Origin: an uncultured Clostridia bacterium
GTDB lineage: Bacteria; Bacillota; Clostridia; TANB77; CAG-508
DNA: 64,000 bases
NCBI GenBank assembly: GCA_934167835.1
Contig: CAKPLZ010000002.1
Span: 1-64,000 of the forward strand
Direction of reading: 5' to 3'
In this document: piece by piece, positions 9,055 to 17,871 of the stretch
Layout: each line of letters opens with the position of its first letter
Numbering within the stretch: position 1 is the first letter of the stretch
The notes under the pieces: model-generated
Seen by the model: the letters and a program-made list of their open reading frames with translations, nothing else
Databases searched by the model: none
What the model was told of the DNA's origin: nothing
Translations under genes and position numbers: made by a program

Positions 9055-10666
9055 ATGAATACAAAGTATATTTTTGTTACTGGTGGTGTTGTTTCTGGTT
9101 TAGGAAAAGGAATAACTGCAGCATCATTGGGAAGATTATTGAAAAACAGGGGGTATAAAGTAACTATTCAAAAAATGGATCCATATATAAATATTGATCC
9201 AGGAACAATGAGCCCTATTGAACATGGAGAAGTTTTTGTTACTGATGATGGAGCTGAAACTGATTTGGATTTAGGACATTATGAAAGATTTATAGACGAA
9301 AATTTAAGCATTAATTCTAGTGTTACTACTGGAAAGATTTACTCAGCAGTAATTGAGAAAGAAAGAAGAGGAGAATATTTAGGAAAAACTGTTCAAGTAA
9401 TTCCACATATTACAAATGAAATAAAAGATAGAATTTATAAATTTGAAAATGAAGACATAGATATTGTAATAACAGAAATTGGTGGTACAGTTGGAGATAT
9501 TGAAGGCCTTTCATTTATTGAAGCTATTCGTCAAGTTGGAATTGAAAAAAATCCAGAAGATGTATTATATATTCATGTTACTTTATTACCATATATATCA
9601 GGTTCTAATGAGTTAAAATCAAAACCAACACAGCACTCAGTTAAAGAACTTCAATCACTTGGAATAAAGCCAGATATACTAGTTTGCAGGTCAGAATTAC
9701 CATTAGAAGAAAACATGAAAAACAAAATTGCTTTATATTGTAATGTTAGACCAGAAAGCGTAATTCAAAACAAAACAGTAGACAATTTATATGCAGTTCC
9801 ACTAGTGTTAGAAGAAGAAGGATTAACACGTGAGGTATGTAGACATTTACATTTAGATAAAGTTGAACCAAACAATAAAGAATGGGAAAAACTTGTTGAA
9901 AAAATTAGAAATGTTGATGATAAAACTGTAAAAGTTGCAATCGTTGGAAAATATGTAAAACTAGAAGATTCATATTTATCAGTAGCTGAAAGTTTAAGAC
10001 ATAGCAGTTTTGAGAATAATGTGAAAGTAGATATTGACTATGTGGACTCAGAAGAAATAACAGAGAAAAATGTAAAAGAAAAACTTGGCCAATATCATGC
10101 AATACTTGTGCCAGGTGGATTTGGAAGCAGAGGAATTGAGGGAATGATTACAGCTATAAAATATGCAAGAGAAAATAATGTTCCATTTTTAGGAATATGC
10201 TTAGGAATGCAAATGGCTGTAACAGAATTTGCAAGAGATGTATTAGGCTTAAAAGATGCAAACTCAGAAGAATTTGCACCAGAAAGTAAAAATCAAGTAA
10301 TACATATTATGGATGAACAAAAAAATGTTGACAAAAAAGGTGGAACAATGAGATTGCGGAAGTTATCCATGTGTTCTAAAAAAGGGAAGCAAAGCTGAAG
10401 CTTTATATGGAAAAGAACAAATTGCGGAAAGACATAGACATAGATTTGAATATAATAATAAATACAAAGAACAAATGGAAAAAGCCGGCTTAATATGCAC
10501 AGGAACATCACCAGATGGAAAATTGGTGGAAATTGTAGAAATACCAACACACCCATATTTTATTGCAGGACAATTTCACCCAGAATTTAAGTCAAGACCA
10601 AATAGACCACATCCATTATTTGTAGGTTTAATTAAAGCTGGAAAAGAAAAATTAGAAACTAAATAA
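9055..10666 (+). CDS. pyrG: CTP synthase, read across one CGG +1 site
   Basis: Converts UTP to CTP using glutamine and ATP. The N-terminal synthetase domain begins KYIFVTGGVVSGLGKGI (P-loop). The glutaminase domain has the nucleophile Cys in FLGICLGMQ (about residue 382). Frame 0 fails at CGG 10357. Skipping the C gives TMRL-GSYPC and the frame continues to 10666, restoring the catalytic His and Glu in THPYFIAGQFHPEF. Joined length is 536 residues, normal for PyrG. Without the shift the glutaminase triad is lost. RBS GAGGAGG precedes the ATG. Confidence 0.95.
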
Positions 10667-10669
10667 TAA

Positions 10670-10698
10670 TTGACATCCAACGGTTTTTCAGCTATAAT
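10670..10698 (+). promoter_or_regulatory. Promoter of the DUF368 gene
   Basis: TTGACA (10670-10675), 17-bp spacer, TATAAT (10693-10698): both hexamers are consensus. Confidence 0.8.
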
Positions 10699-10723
10699 AA
10701 AAAAATTGATAGGAGATTAAAGT

Positions 10724-11591
10724 ATGAAGAATTTATTTAAAGGGATAATCGTTGGAATGGGAGGAGTCTCACCAGGGCTTAGTGGAAGTGTTTTGCTTGT
10801 AATTTTTGGGTTATATCAAAAAACTATAGATGCAATTGGACATTTGTTTAAAAATTTCAAAAAAAATATCGTTTTTTTAATGCCAATTGTTTTAGGATTA
10901 GGAATAGGAGTATTACTCTTTAGTAAAGTAATTAAATTCTTCTTAAGTAATTATGAAATGCAAACAAGATTTACTTTTTTAGGGCTTATTTTAGGAACAA
11001 TTCCACTATTTTATAAGCAAGTAGTAAAAGAAGGAATGTCTAGAAAATATTATATTTTAATAGCGATTTCAGCAATAATTGGAGTAGGAGCATTTACTTT
11101 AAACAAAAACGCCTTTACACAAATAGAAAATCCAAGCACATTCCAGTCAGTGCTACTTGGAACAACAGTAGCAGGCTCTTCAATAGTGCCAGGTGTAGAT
11201 AGTGCAGTAATCTTATCATCATTAGGATTATATGAACTATACGTAGAATCCTTAGCAAGCTTAAACCTACAAGTGCTAATCCCTGCTGGAATAGGCTTAG
11301 TTGCAGGAGCACTTGCAATATCATTTATAATGAGTAGACTAATAAAAAAATACTACACAGCAACATTCTCAATAATATTCGGCTTATTCATAGCAATAAT
11401 ACCAAATGTACTAACCCCAAACTGCAAACCAATGCTAAACACACAAACAGCAATTTCGTTTATAATGTTAATAATAGGATTTTGTGTTTCATATTATTTA
11501 GGAAATATAGATGAAAATAATGAAAAGCTAAAGAAAGTGAAAAAGGTTTTTGGGAAAATTGTTGGAATAAGAGAAAGTCGGAAAAATTTAA
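10724..11591 (+). CDS. DUF368 family membrane protein, ending through a CGG +1 site
   Basis: Polytopic membrane protein with about eight hydrophobic helices. It opens with IVGMGGVSPGLSGSVLLV and contains a second similar block, GSSIVPGVDSAVIL, near residue 152, as in the DUF368 family; some members have been linked to undecaprenyl-phosphate translocation. CGG 11579 is in frame. Read as Arg, the frame would run to 11632 and overlap the consensus promoter of the tRNA-Tyr gene. Skipping the C gives RES-GKI and a stop at 11589-11591 (288 residues), which leaves the promoter outside the gene. RBS TAGGAG. Confidence 0.8.
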
Positions 11592-11609
11592 AAAAATTTC
11601 AAAAATGTA

Positions 11610-11638
11610 TTGACAAGCATAATTTTAAATAGTATAAT
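11610..11638 (+). promoter_or_regulatory. Promoter of the tRNA-Tyr gene
   Basis: TTGACA (11610-11615), 17-bp spacer, TATAAT (11633-11638). The RNA would start near 11645 and pass through a hairpin (TTAAGTCTTGAGC / GCTTGAGACTTAA, two G-T wobbles) before the tRNA. Confidence 0.85.
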
Positions 11639-11678
11639 AATTAAGTCTTGAGCAAAAGCTTGAGACTTAAAAGAATAT

Positions 11679-11990
11679 GGATAGGTGGCCGAGTGGCTAA
11701 AGGCGGCAGACTGTAAGCTTAATCTAATTAAGATAGAATTTGCAGCCTATGTAAGAGATTACATAGTGATAATCAGGCTAAGTCGGGGAAGTCTTAACGG
11801 TAAGGCCGATGATAATCCCGAGCTAGAGAGAAATCTTGAGTGTAGAGACTTTACACCTGGCATCTAAAAAATAGATGAAGAGAAAGTCCAGACTAGAAAC
11901 ATTTAGTTTAATAAATGGTAGTGAAAACTATAATAGTAAGAAATCTGTTCTCATACGAGTACGATGGTTCGAATCCATCCCTGTCCACCA
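11679..11990 (+). tRNA. tRNA-Tyr(GUA), split by a group I intron
   Basis: Exons 11679-11714 and 11941-11990 join to an 86-nt class II tRNA. Acceptor GGATAGG / CCTGTCC; anticodon stem GCAGA / TCTGT with loop CTGTAAA (anticodon GTA); a long variable arm; T arm GATGG-TTCGAAT-CCATC; discriminator A; encoded CCA (11988-11990). The intron interrupts the anticodon between U35 and A36. The class II shape and anticodon make tyrosine secure. Confidence 0.9.
11715..11940 (+). ncRNA. Group I intron (IC3-like) in tRNA-Tyr
   Basis: The 226-nt insert follows the group I rule: the upstream exon ends in U (CTGT) and the intron ends in G (AGTAAG). Core segments resemble cyanobacterial tRNA-Leu introns: GTGTAGAGACTTTACACC matches the P7 region and AGAGAAAGTCCAGACTAG the following S element. 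No homing endonuclease gene is encoded; the short open frame here (11685-11867) crosses tRNA and intron and is incidental. It is presumably self-splicing. Confidence 0.8.
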
Positions 11991-12060
11991 ATCTGGAGTT
12001 GTACGAACTCCGCTGTGCTATATAGGTGGCTTTATATTATACATACCTATATAGATACGA

Positions 12061-12094
12061 AAAAACCTAGTAGAAATACTAGGTTTTTATTTCT
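12061..12094 (+). terminator. Terminator of the tRNA-Tyr transcript
   Basis: AAAAACCTAGTA-GAAA-TACTAGGTTTTT is a perfect 12-bp stem followed by T-rich sequence. Between the tRNA end and this point a second hairpin CTATATAGGT / ACCTATATAG (about 12018-12054) is present. No gene lies in 11991-12151. Confidence 0.85.
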
Positions 12095-12151
12095 TATATT
12101 AAGTTTTAAATTTATATGGAAGATTAAAAATTATATTTATATTGTATAACT

Positions 12152-12391
12152 TTAATCTTCCATTTCTATATTATCAAATATTTTGTCATCAAAAAATTCT
12201 TTTAAATTCATATTCAAGCCTTCACAAATATATTCTATAATATCTATTCTTAAATACTTTCTTTGTCCTGATAAAAATTTTGATAATGTTGCTCTTGATA
12301 TTCCTGCCATCGTACTAAGTTTTGAAACATTTAGGTTTCTGTCTTCTATTAAATTTGTAATTCTTATTCTTATTGCTTGTGATAAATCCAT
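12152..12391 (-). CDS. Small Xre/Cro-family helix-turn-helix regulator
   Basis: The 79-residue product is almost wholly a Cro/C1 domain: SKLSTMAGISRATLSKFLSGQRK (about residues 21-43) is the helix-turn-helix. ATG 12391 is chosen because AGGAG sits 8 bp upstream; the open frame extends to 12466 but lacks a ribosome site there. It is divergent from the gene at 12514. The shared gap holds a palindrome overlapping the -35 of that gene, the probable operator. Confidence 0.8.
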   Translation of the reverse strand: MDLSQAIRIRITNLIEDRNLNVSKLSTMAGISRATLSKFLSGQRKYLRIDIIEYICEGLNMNLKEFFDDKIFDNIEMED

Positions 12392-12458
12392 TTTAAAAAC
12401 TCCTTTATTTCTAGTATTTCCCATATAAGAAATTCTAACAAATAAATGAATTAAACTT

Positions 12459-12488
12459 GTTGACAATTGCCAACTTATATAGTATTAT
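12459..12488 (+). promoter_or_regulatory. Promoter with overlapping palindromic operator
   Basis: TTGACA (12460-12465), 17 bp, TATTAT (12483-12488) drive the gene at 12514. GTTGACAATTGCCAAC (12459-12474) is a palindrome with one mismatched pair centred on CAATTG and covers the -35 box. This suggests repression by the adjacent Xre protein. Confidence 0.65.
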
Positions 12489-12513
12489 TTATATATAGAA
12501 AGGTTCGCAAAAA

Positions 12514-12714
12514 ATGGAAAAAATAAACGAAGAATCTAATATACCAATATATTTAGTAGAAGAAATAATAGAATATATAGAAGAAACAGCAAAAGGCAGA
12601 TGCAGAACAATGAAATGGCAAAATATAAAAGCTTTACTTGGACTAGCCAAAGTAAATAAAAGATTAACACAAGAACAAGTTGATTATATTATAAAAACAT
12701 ATTGCAGAGAATAA
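12514..12714 (+). CDS. Hypothetical 66-residue protein
   Basis: Has its own promoter and an AAAGG ribosome site. The product is helical and charged (VEEIIEYIEETAKGRCRTMKW near residues 15-35) with no membrane segment. The C-terminal part (NKRLTQEQVDYIIKTY) resembles a short helical, possibly DNA-binding, domain, but I cannot assign a family. The divergent Xre regulator and shared operator suggest a regulated pair. 12715-12851 holds nothing I can support. Confidence 0.6.
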   Translation: MEKINEESNIPIYLVEEIIEYIEETAKGRCRTMKWQNIKALLGLAKVNKRLTQEQVDYIIKTYCRE

Positions 12715-12851
12715 AATTTAATGATAAAATATAACAAAGTTAGAAAAAATATTACAAAAGAAAAGAGGCGGTTTTATATGTGATGATAAGATGGAAAATT
12801 ATAGATAATTACACAAGAAATTAGGAAATATACAAGATAGGAGAAAATATT

Positions 12852-14276
12852 ATGAAGAAGATAAAAAAAATAAGTTTATTTATTATTGGTTTTTATATAT
12901 TATTATTACTTTTTAGTAATTCAAAAGTTCAAGCAGCAGATGTAGTAACAGTAACAACAGTGCAAGAATTACAAGAGGTTATGGGAGCGACAGCATATTC
13001 TACAATAGATGGAACAACTTTAAAAATAACAAATGATTTCACATGGAATATAGCAGATACGATATATTTAAATATATCAATAATAACAATCGATTTTAAT
13101 GGAAAAAAAATAAAAATAGAAAAAAGTGTATCAGATTATGATAACATAGATATACTTAAAGGAAAATTGATACTTAAAGATTCAAAAGGAGATACGGGAG
13201 GGCTTCAATGTTCTGGAAATATTATTGAAGTGGAGACTGATTCTGATCTAACAATAGAAAATGGTCAATACATAGTGGAAAAAGGAGACCAAAATCGTGG
13301 TGTAATTCAGAATCAAGGTGGAATTTTAGAAATAAATAATGGAATATTTAAATGTTTAGATGAAAATTGTATCATCAAGATAAGTAATGGTCAAACTATC
13401 ATAAATAATGGTTCTTTTGAAGGAAAAGGTACTATTATTAATGTGGAACCTGTTGAATATCCTACGAACCTTAGACCTGATGGATATCTTACAAATTTAA
13501 TAATTAATGGTGGAAAATTCACAAGTGATTCTACTGATTTAATAAATTTAAGTCCTGCGACTGTAAAAATAAATGGTGGCACTTTTAGTGCTTTAACAGG
13601 AAATGTTATTAAGATGGGAGAAGGAAGTCCAAGCAATCGAGCTTCTTTAACTCTTGATGGTTGCACATTAGAAGGCGGAAAAGGTGCATTGTTACTTAAT
13701 ATTGAATATGCAGGTTGGACATATGATTTTATTAATTGCAATTTAAAAAGTACACTAGGGTTCGGAGCGATTCGTGCTACTTATCATAATGATTCTAGCG
13801 AGGGGCACAGAAGTAGAGAAATAATTAAAAGTAGTTTAATACCCTATGGTGGATTGGTATTTGTGAGGTTTGATGATAATTTAAACATAAGAGAAGAAAC
13901 ATATAGCGAATTAGTTTTTAAAGATAGAAAATTAATATCAGCAACAGGAAATCCTAATGATACAGATAACAATACAGAGAATAATACGGAAAATAATACA
14001 AATAATAACGCAGAAAATAATACAGATAACAATATAGGAAACAATACAAATAATAATACAGATAATAATATAGAAAACAATACAGGAAACGATACAAATA
14101 ATAATACAGATAATAATATAGAAAACAATACGGGAAATAATACTAAATTACCACAAACAGGAGAAGAAACTAATGCATTTGCCAGATGGCTTTCAATAAC
14201 TATTATTCTTGGGATTTTCTGGCTTGTCTCTATGATATTTATTGACCGTGAAAAGAAAAAAATGACAAAAAGATAA
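12852..14276 (+). CDS. LPXTG cell-wall-anchored surface protein with beta-helix-like domain
   Basis: The 474-residue product has a signal peptide (residues 1-30, ending KVQAAD) and a body of repeated short strands with N-G-G turns (INNGIFK, INGGTFS, LDGCTLEG), as in right-handed beta-helices. A low-complexity Asn/Thr/Asp linker follows (about 373-430, repeats of DNNTENNT type). It ends with the sorting signal LPQTGEE, a hydrophobic helix and the positive tail KKKMTKR. The gene lies directly upstream of a sortase, its likely anchoring enzyme. The body resembles pectate-lyase-fold adhesins; no catalytic residues are evident. RBS TAGGAG. Confidence 0.85.
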   Translation: MKKIKKISLFIIGFYILLLLFSNSKVQAADVVTVTTVQELQEVMGATAYSTIDGTTLKITNDFTWNIADTIYLNISIITIDFNGKKIKIEKSVSDYDNIDILKGKLILKDSKGDTGGLQCSGNIIEVETDSDLTIENGQYIVEKGDQNRGVIQNQGGILEINNGIFKCLDENCIIKISNGQTIINNGSFEGKGTIINVEPVEYPTNLRPDGYLTNLIINGGKFTSDSTDLINLSPATVKINGGTFSALTGNVIKMGEGSPSNRASLTLDGCTLEGGKGALLLNIEYAGWTYDFINCNLKSTLGFGAIRATYHNDSSEGHRSREIIKSSLIPYGGLVFVRFDDNLNIREETYSELVFKDRKLISATGNPNDTDNNTENNTENNTNNNAENNTDNNIGNNTNNNTDNNIENNTGNDTNNNTDNNIENNTGNNTKLPQTGEETNAFARWLSITIILGIFWLVSMIFIDREKKKMTKR

Positions 14277-14304
14277 ATCCGTCATTAAAAAAGGAGCAAA
14301 TGTA

Positions 14305-14959
14305 ATGAATGGAGATAAGAATCTAATATATTTTCTAGTTGCGTTAATTATCTTCTTATCTATAATTTTGCTTATAAAAATTAAAACAATGCCTAAATAT
14401 GACCCTGAAATATATGCAGAAATATATGATGAATATGAGGATATTTTTGGAAAAGAAGATGACGTGTACAAAATTGATGAAAGTGTTACACAAAATATAA
14501 TTGAAGATAATATTATTATACAGAGGAATGACACTAACACAACTGTCGCAGAAACAACTACCAACATAAGAAATACTGAAGTAATTGGAAAAATAATTAT
14601 ACCTAAAATAGAAATAAGATATCCAATTATAAAAGAAACAACAGAAGAATATCTAAAGGTTGCACCAACAAAGTATTGTGGACCAGAAGTAAATGAAATA
14701 CGGAAATTTAGTTATAGTAGGTCATAATTATAAAAATGGACAATTCTTTGGAAATTTAAAAGAGTTGGAAAAAGGAGATAGCATATTTATTCTTTCAAGT
14801 AATGGAAATGAACAGATGTATAAAGTATATGATATATATATAGTAGATGAAACAGATTTGTCTTGCACAAGTCAAGAAACAAATGGAAAAATTGAATTAA
14901 CATTAATTACTTGTGATAATGATAATAAAAAAAGATTAGTAGTTAAATGTAGAGTATAA
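14305..14959 (+). CDS. Class D-like sortase, read across one CGG +1 site
   Basis: Membrane transpeptidase that anchors LPXTG proteins. An N-terminal membrane helix (about residues 7-26) is followed by an acidic linker. The sortase fold starts at IGKIIIPKIEIRYPI. CGG 14701 is in frame; skipping the C gives VNEI-GNLVIVGHNY and restores the catalytic His (VGHNY), Cys (TLITC) and Arg (KKRLVV). All three lie after the site, so the 217-residue enzyme exists only with the shift. It pairs with the LPXTG protein 28 bp upstream, and an AAGGAG ribosome site lies between them. Confidence 0.85.
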
Positions 14960-14976
14960 AATTTTATTATAATTAT

Positions 14977-15022
14977 GAGCATACCATAGAGTTTATAAAA
15001 ACTTGTTGATATGCTCTTATTT
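14977..15022 (+). terminator. Terminator after the sortase gene
   Basis: GAGCATA (14977-14983) pairs with TATGCTC (15010-15016), followed by a T-rich stretch. The loop is long (26 nt). Confidence 0.5.
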
Positions 15023-15032
15023 TGTTTATAAC

Positions 15033-15287
15033 TTATTTTTTATGCCTTGTATAATGGTCTGTTGGTAGCCCTAGTTCTCTTAATTCTTTTTGTGTATATT
15101 GTTTTAATATGTAACCATCTCTTAAATATGCAGAATTTTGGTTTGTACAGTGTGGTAGCCTATGTCCTAAACCAGATGCTCCGTGATAATGAAATCTATT
15201 ACAAAAACCACACCAAAAGAAATATTGCACACCATCTTTACTTTGAAATACTTTCACAATTGGAATTTCACGAATATTTTTATCCAT
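15033..15287 (-). CDS. Hypothetical 84-residue Cys/His-rich protein of the integrative element
   Basis: The product contains FFWCGFCNRFHYHGASGLGHR and a later HCTN, giving a C-x2-C-x3-H-x-H...H...C arrangement that suggests one bound zinc. It is preceded by AGGAGG on the minus strand and lies at the end of the element opposite to the recombinase. Similar small zinc-finger-like proteins are common in phages and integrative elements. No specific role can be assigned. Confidence 0.6.
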   Translation of the reverse strand: MDKNIREIPIVKVFQSKDGVQYFFWCGFCNRFHYHGASGLGHRLPHCTNQNSAYLRDGYILKQYTQKELRELGLPTDHYTRHKK

Positions 15288-15406
15288 AATTTTATTACCT
15301 CCTTAAAATATAAAAATTGAAATATCATATATAAAAATATATCGTTATATATCGTTACTTATAAAAATATATATAACAAAGTAACGATAAGTAACGGTAT
15401 TTTGCT

Positions 15407-17344
15407 TTATATATCTTTTTTTGGGTTTGAAAAATACATTTTTCTACCAGAACTCCCACCATTTTTAGAGGGTGGTTCATAGTAGATGCCATCAAATGCT
15501 AATAAATTAAATTGTAATGTTTCGTTTATATGTCTAGTCAATGCATTTGAACTTTTTTGTCTGGGTTTGCTTTTAGTAGTTTCTATAATTTTTTTATACA
15601 ATTCATCTGAGCTAATTTTTATTCCCTCTGGGTTTTCTTCAAGTAATTTATTTATTGTTATAACAATAGGGTCTGTTTTGTAAGATACTTTTTCAATTTC
15701 TTTGCCAAAATCTCCAAAATCATCGATAACATTCCATTTAAAATCGTTAAAAAATAAAGTTTTTTGTATCTCTTCAAAATCTCTGCTTTGTGTCATAAAA
15801 TTAGCATTTACGTCTGAAATTTTGTCCTTATATAATAAAATAGTAGTATCAGCTACACTAGGTATTCCAGTAGAGCCACTAATATTATTAAATGGGTCAT
15901 CATAATCTTTCATTTTTCTTAGATGATGAACAACTAAAATACAAATTTTATGCTTGTCTGCAAACTCTTTTAATTTTCCTAAATCTTTATAATCATAGTC
16001 ATAAGTATTTTGATTTCTAGATTGAATACTTCTGACTTTCTGTAATGTATCAATTACAATTAGTTTTATATCTGGATATTCTTCCAATTTATTTTCTAGT
16101 TGTTCAATTAAACCGTTATCTAAAGGTTCACACTTTGTCGCAAAATGTAGATTTGCAGGTATGTCTTTATCTCCAAATACTTTTTTCATTCGGTCTTGTA
16201 ATCTAGATTCACTATCTTCTAATGATAAATAAAAACAAGCACTTTGGGTTGTTTCAAAACCTAAGAAAGGTTGTCCTGTACAAATGCAATAACATAAATT
16301 TAAAATCATCCAACTTTTCCCAAGTTTTCGTTGTCCTGCTAATACGCACAAGCCTTGTTCTAGTAGATTTTTAACTACAATATAAAGTTCTGGTAATTTC
16401 ATTGTTGCTAATTCTTTTGCGGTTATAGAACGTATAACTTTTTTTTCTTTCTTTAGTCCGTATAGTTCATATTTTAACTTGTTAATAGCTTGTCTTAAAG
16501 TTAATTTTTCTGTTGTTATAAGATAGTCAATAATACTACCACCTATATTTCCACTAGCTCCAAAACAATAAAAAGAGTTTGTGTCTTTAAAATATACTAA
16601 GTCATCTTTATGCCCACATATTTCGCATTTTTCGAACATAGCATATCTACTATTTTCATATTTTACTTTTCCATTTTTTTTTCGGTTTTTTAAATAACTA
16701 AAAAAATCAAATTCCTTCTTTAATTTATCTAGTCCGCTATCGGTTTCGGAAGCAATATCCTTCTTTTTTGTTGTAGATTTTGAAGCTATATCCAATACAT
16801 TATCAACAGCTATACGAGCTTCTAAATTACAAATTACGACCTCTTTATTTGTACCTAAAAATATTCTATCTGCATTTGTGCAACTTTTGTCAGCTTGTTC
16901 AAATAAAGATATAAGGCTTTGTATTATCATAAGTCTTATAGTATTATCTTTTACAACTTCATTCATTACAAAGGCAAGTCTAAATTTTGGTGTTTTTACT
17001 GTATGTGAAAATGTGTAATAATAAAAGACAGGTTGTAAATGATTTTTTTTACAAATATCAAGAGCATCTTTTACTGTTAAAATTGGAATGTCATCTCTTT
17101 TATTATCTATATCAACCATAAAAACTTGTTGTTCTAAGAAATCGTCTGCTGTTGTTCCAGACATGACTGCTGGACTAATTGTTTTTCCGTTTTGAATAGC
17201 TTCTGTTAATTCTTTTAATGTAATGTTAAGCGGAAGCGAATATTGTTGTAAACGTTTTTTTATTGCTCTGTAATCTCCTTTAGCATCTTCCTTAGTTTTA
17301 TACTTTATATTATCAATGTGTAATCTAACTGTTTTATACATCAT
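15407..17344 (-). CDS. Primase-helicase / RepA-like AAA ATPase of the integrative element
   Basis: The 645-residue product has three parts. An N-terminal primase-like region contains FMVDIDN (about residue 75). A short zinc-ribbon/CHC2-like stretch has CEICGHKDD...FYCFG (about 238-258). A RecA-like helicase core has Walker A AGQRKLGKSW (about 337-346) and Walker B KLIVIDTLQ (about 424). This matches replication proteins of plasmids and integrative elements that prime and unwind their own origin. ATG 17344 lies 7 bp after GGAG. It contains in-frame CGA arginines but no CGG. Confidence 0.8.
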   Translation of the reverse strand: MMYKTVRLHIDNIKYKTKEDAKGDYRAIKKRLQQYSLPLNITLKELTEAIQNGKTISPAVMSGTTADDFLEQQVFMVDIDNKRDDIPILTVKDALDICKKNHLQPVFYYYTFSHTVKTPKFRLAFVMNEVVKDNTIRLMIIQSLISLFEQADKSCTNADRIFLGTNKEVVICNLEARIAVDNVLDIASKSTTKKKDIASETDSGLDKLKKEFDFFSYLKNRKKNGKVKYENSRYAMFEKCEICGHKDDLVYFKDTNSFYCFGASGNIGGSIIDYLITTEKLTLRQAINKLKYELYGLKKEKKVIRSITAKELATMKLPELYIVVKNLLEQGLCVLAGQRKLGKSWMILNLCYCICTGQPFLGFETTQSACFYLSLEDSESRLQDRMKKVFGDKDIPANLHFATKCEPLDNGLIEQLENKLEEYPDIKLIVIDTLQKVRSIQSRNQNTYDYDYKDLGKLKEFADKHKICILVVHHLRKMKDYDDPFNNISGSTGIPSVADTTILLYKDKISDVNANFMTQSRDFEEIQKTLFFNDFKWNVIDDFGDFGKEIEKVSYKTDPIVITINKLLEENPEGIKISSDELYKKIIETTKSKPRQKSSNALTRHINETLQFNLLAFDGIYYEPPSKNGGSSGRKMYFSNPKKDI

Positions 17345-17432
17345 ATATTGTCTCCTTTCAAGTTATGTTAACAATAAAAATAATTTTATGTTTTGTGAGT
17401 TGCCACCCAAAATGGGTTGACAAAAAGAGAAA

Positions 17433-17588
17433 CTAAGCCAAATTATTGTTATTGTGATTTTCTTCTTCCTTCAAAAATTCTTCATATTCAAGCAAGTGTG
17501 TTTCAATATATGACTTAATATCGATTACTGAAATATATTTGCTTATTTGTTCAATTTGCTTTTCACTTATATTCATATATTGAAACAT
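17433..17588 (-). CDS. Hypothetical 51-residue acidic protein
   Basis: ATG 17588 follows AAAGGA by a few bases. The product starts MFQYMNISEKQIEQI, is helical, and ends in an EEE/NNNN tail. It lies between the primase gene and another small ORF on the same strand. No family recognised. Confidence 0.5.
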   Translation of the reverse strand: MFQYMNISEKQIEQISKYISVIDIKSYIETHLLEYEEFLKEEENHNNNNLA

Positions 17589-17609
17589 TGTTCCTTTCTG
17601 TAATATATT

Positions 17610-17756
17610 TTATTTGTTGCTTTTCTCTTCTTTTAGCTTTCGTTCCCAATATTTCCTTTGTGCTCGCAAAACCGCTTCTTTATTGTTTTTATAGTAATCT
17701 CTAAAATACTTGTTTTTCCTTTGTCTGATTAAGTTGGCTAATTTGTCATCTTTCAC
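17610..17756 (-). CDS. Hypothetical 48-residue basic protein
   Basis: GTG 17756 has a strong AAGGAGG site. The product (LIRQRKNKYFRDYYKNNKEA at its centre) is highly basic and helical and uses CGA twice for Arg. It is first in the leftward transcription unit of the element and may bind nucleic acid. No family recognised. Confidence 0.5.
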   Translation of the reverse strand: MKDDKLANLIRQRKNKYFRDYYKNNKEAVLRAQRKYWERKLKEEKSNK

Positions 17757-17791
17757 TTTTGAACCTCCTTATTAGAATTTAAAACTCAAGC

Positions 17792-17846
17792 TTGACTCTT
17801 GTAATATAATATATTATAATATAGTCACCTTTTCAAATAAGGTAAC
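17792..17846 (+). promoter_or_regulatory. Promoter and inverted-repeat operator of the element's Xre regulator
   Basis: TTGACT (17792-17797), 17 bp, TATAAT (17815-17820). Just downstream, GTCACCTT (17824-17831) and AAGGTAAC (17839-17846) form an inverted repeat with one mismatch and a 7-bp spacer. The position is that of an autorepressor operator. Confidence 0.65.
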
Positions 17847-17871
17847 AAAATATAAAAATGGAGGTAGCAAA

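Noticed and set aside
11685..11867. Possible intron-encoded protein or homing endonuclease
   Set aside because: The frame begins inside the tRNA exon and covers the intron core. It has no LAGLIDADG, GIY-YIG or HNH motif and no ribosome site.
12721..12783. Short ORF with an in-frame CGG between 12714 and 12852
   Set aside because: Only 20 codons, no ribosome site, no homologue recognised. It is not counted for or against the CGG model.
13950..14150. CRISPR-like or tandem repeat array
   Set aside because: The repetitive DNA is the coding sequence of an Asn/Thr/Asp linker, with irregular spacing and no spacers. No CRISPR array was seen anywhere in the window.
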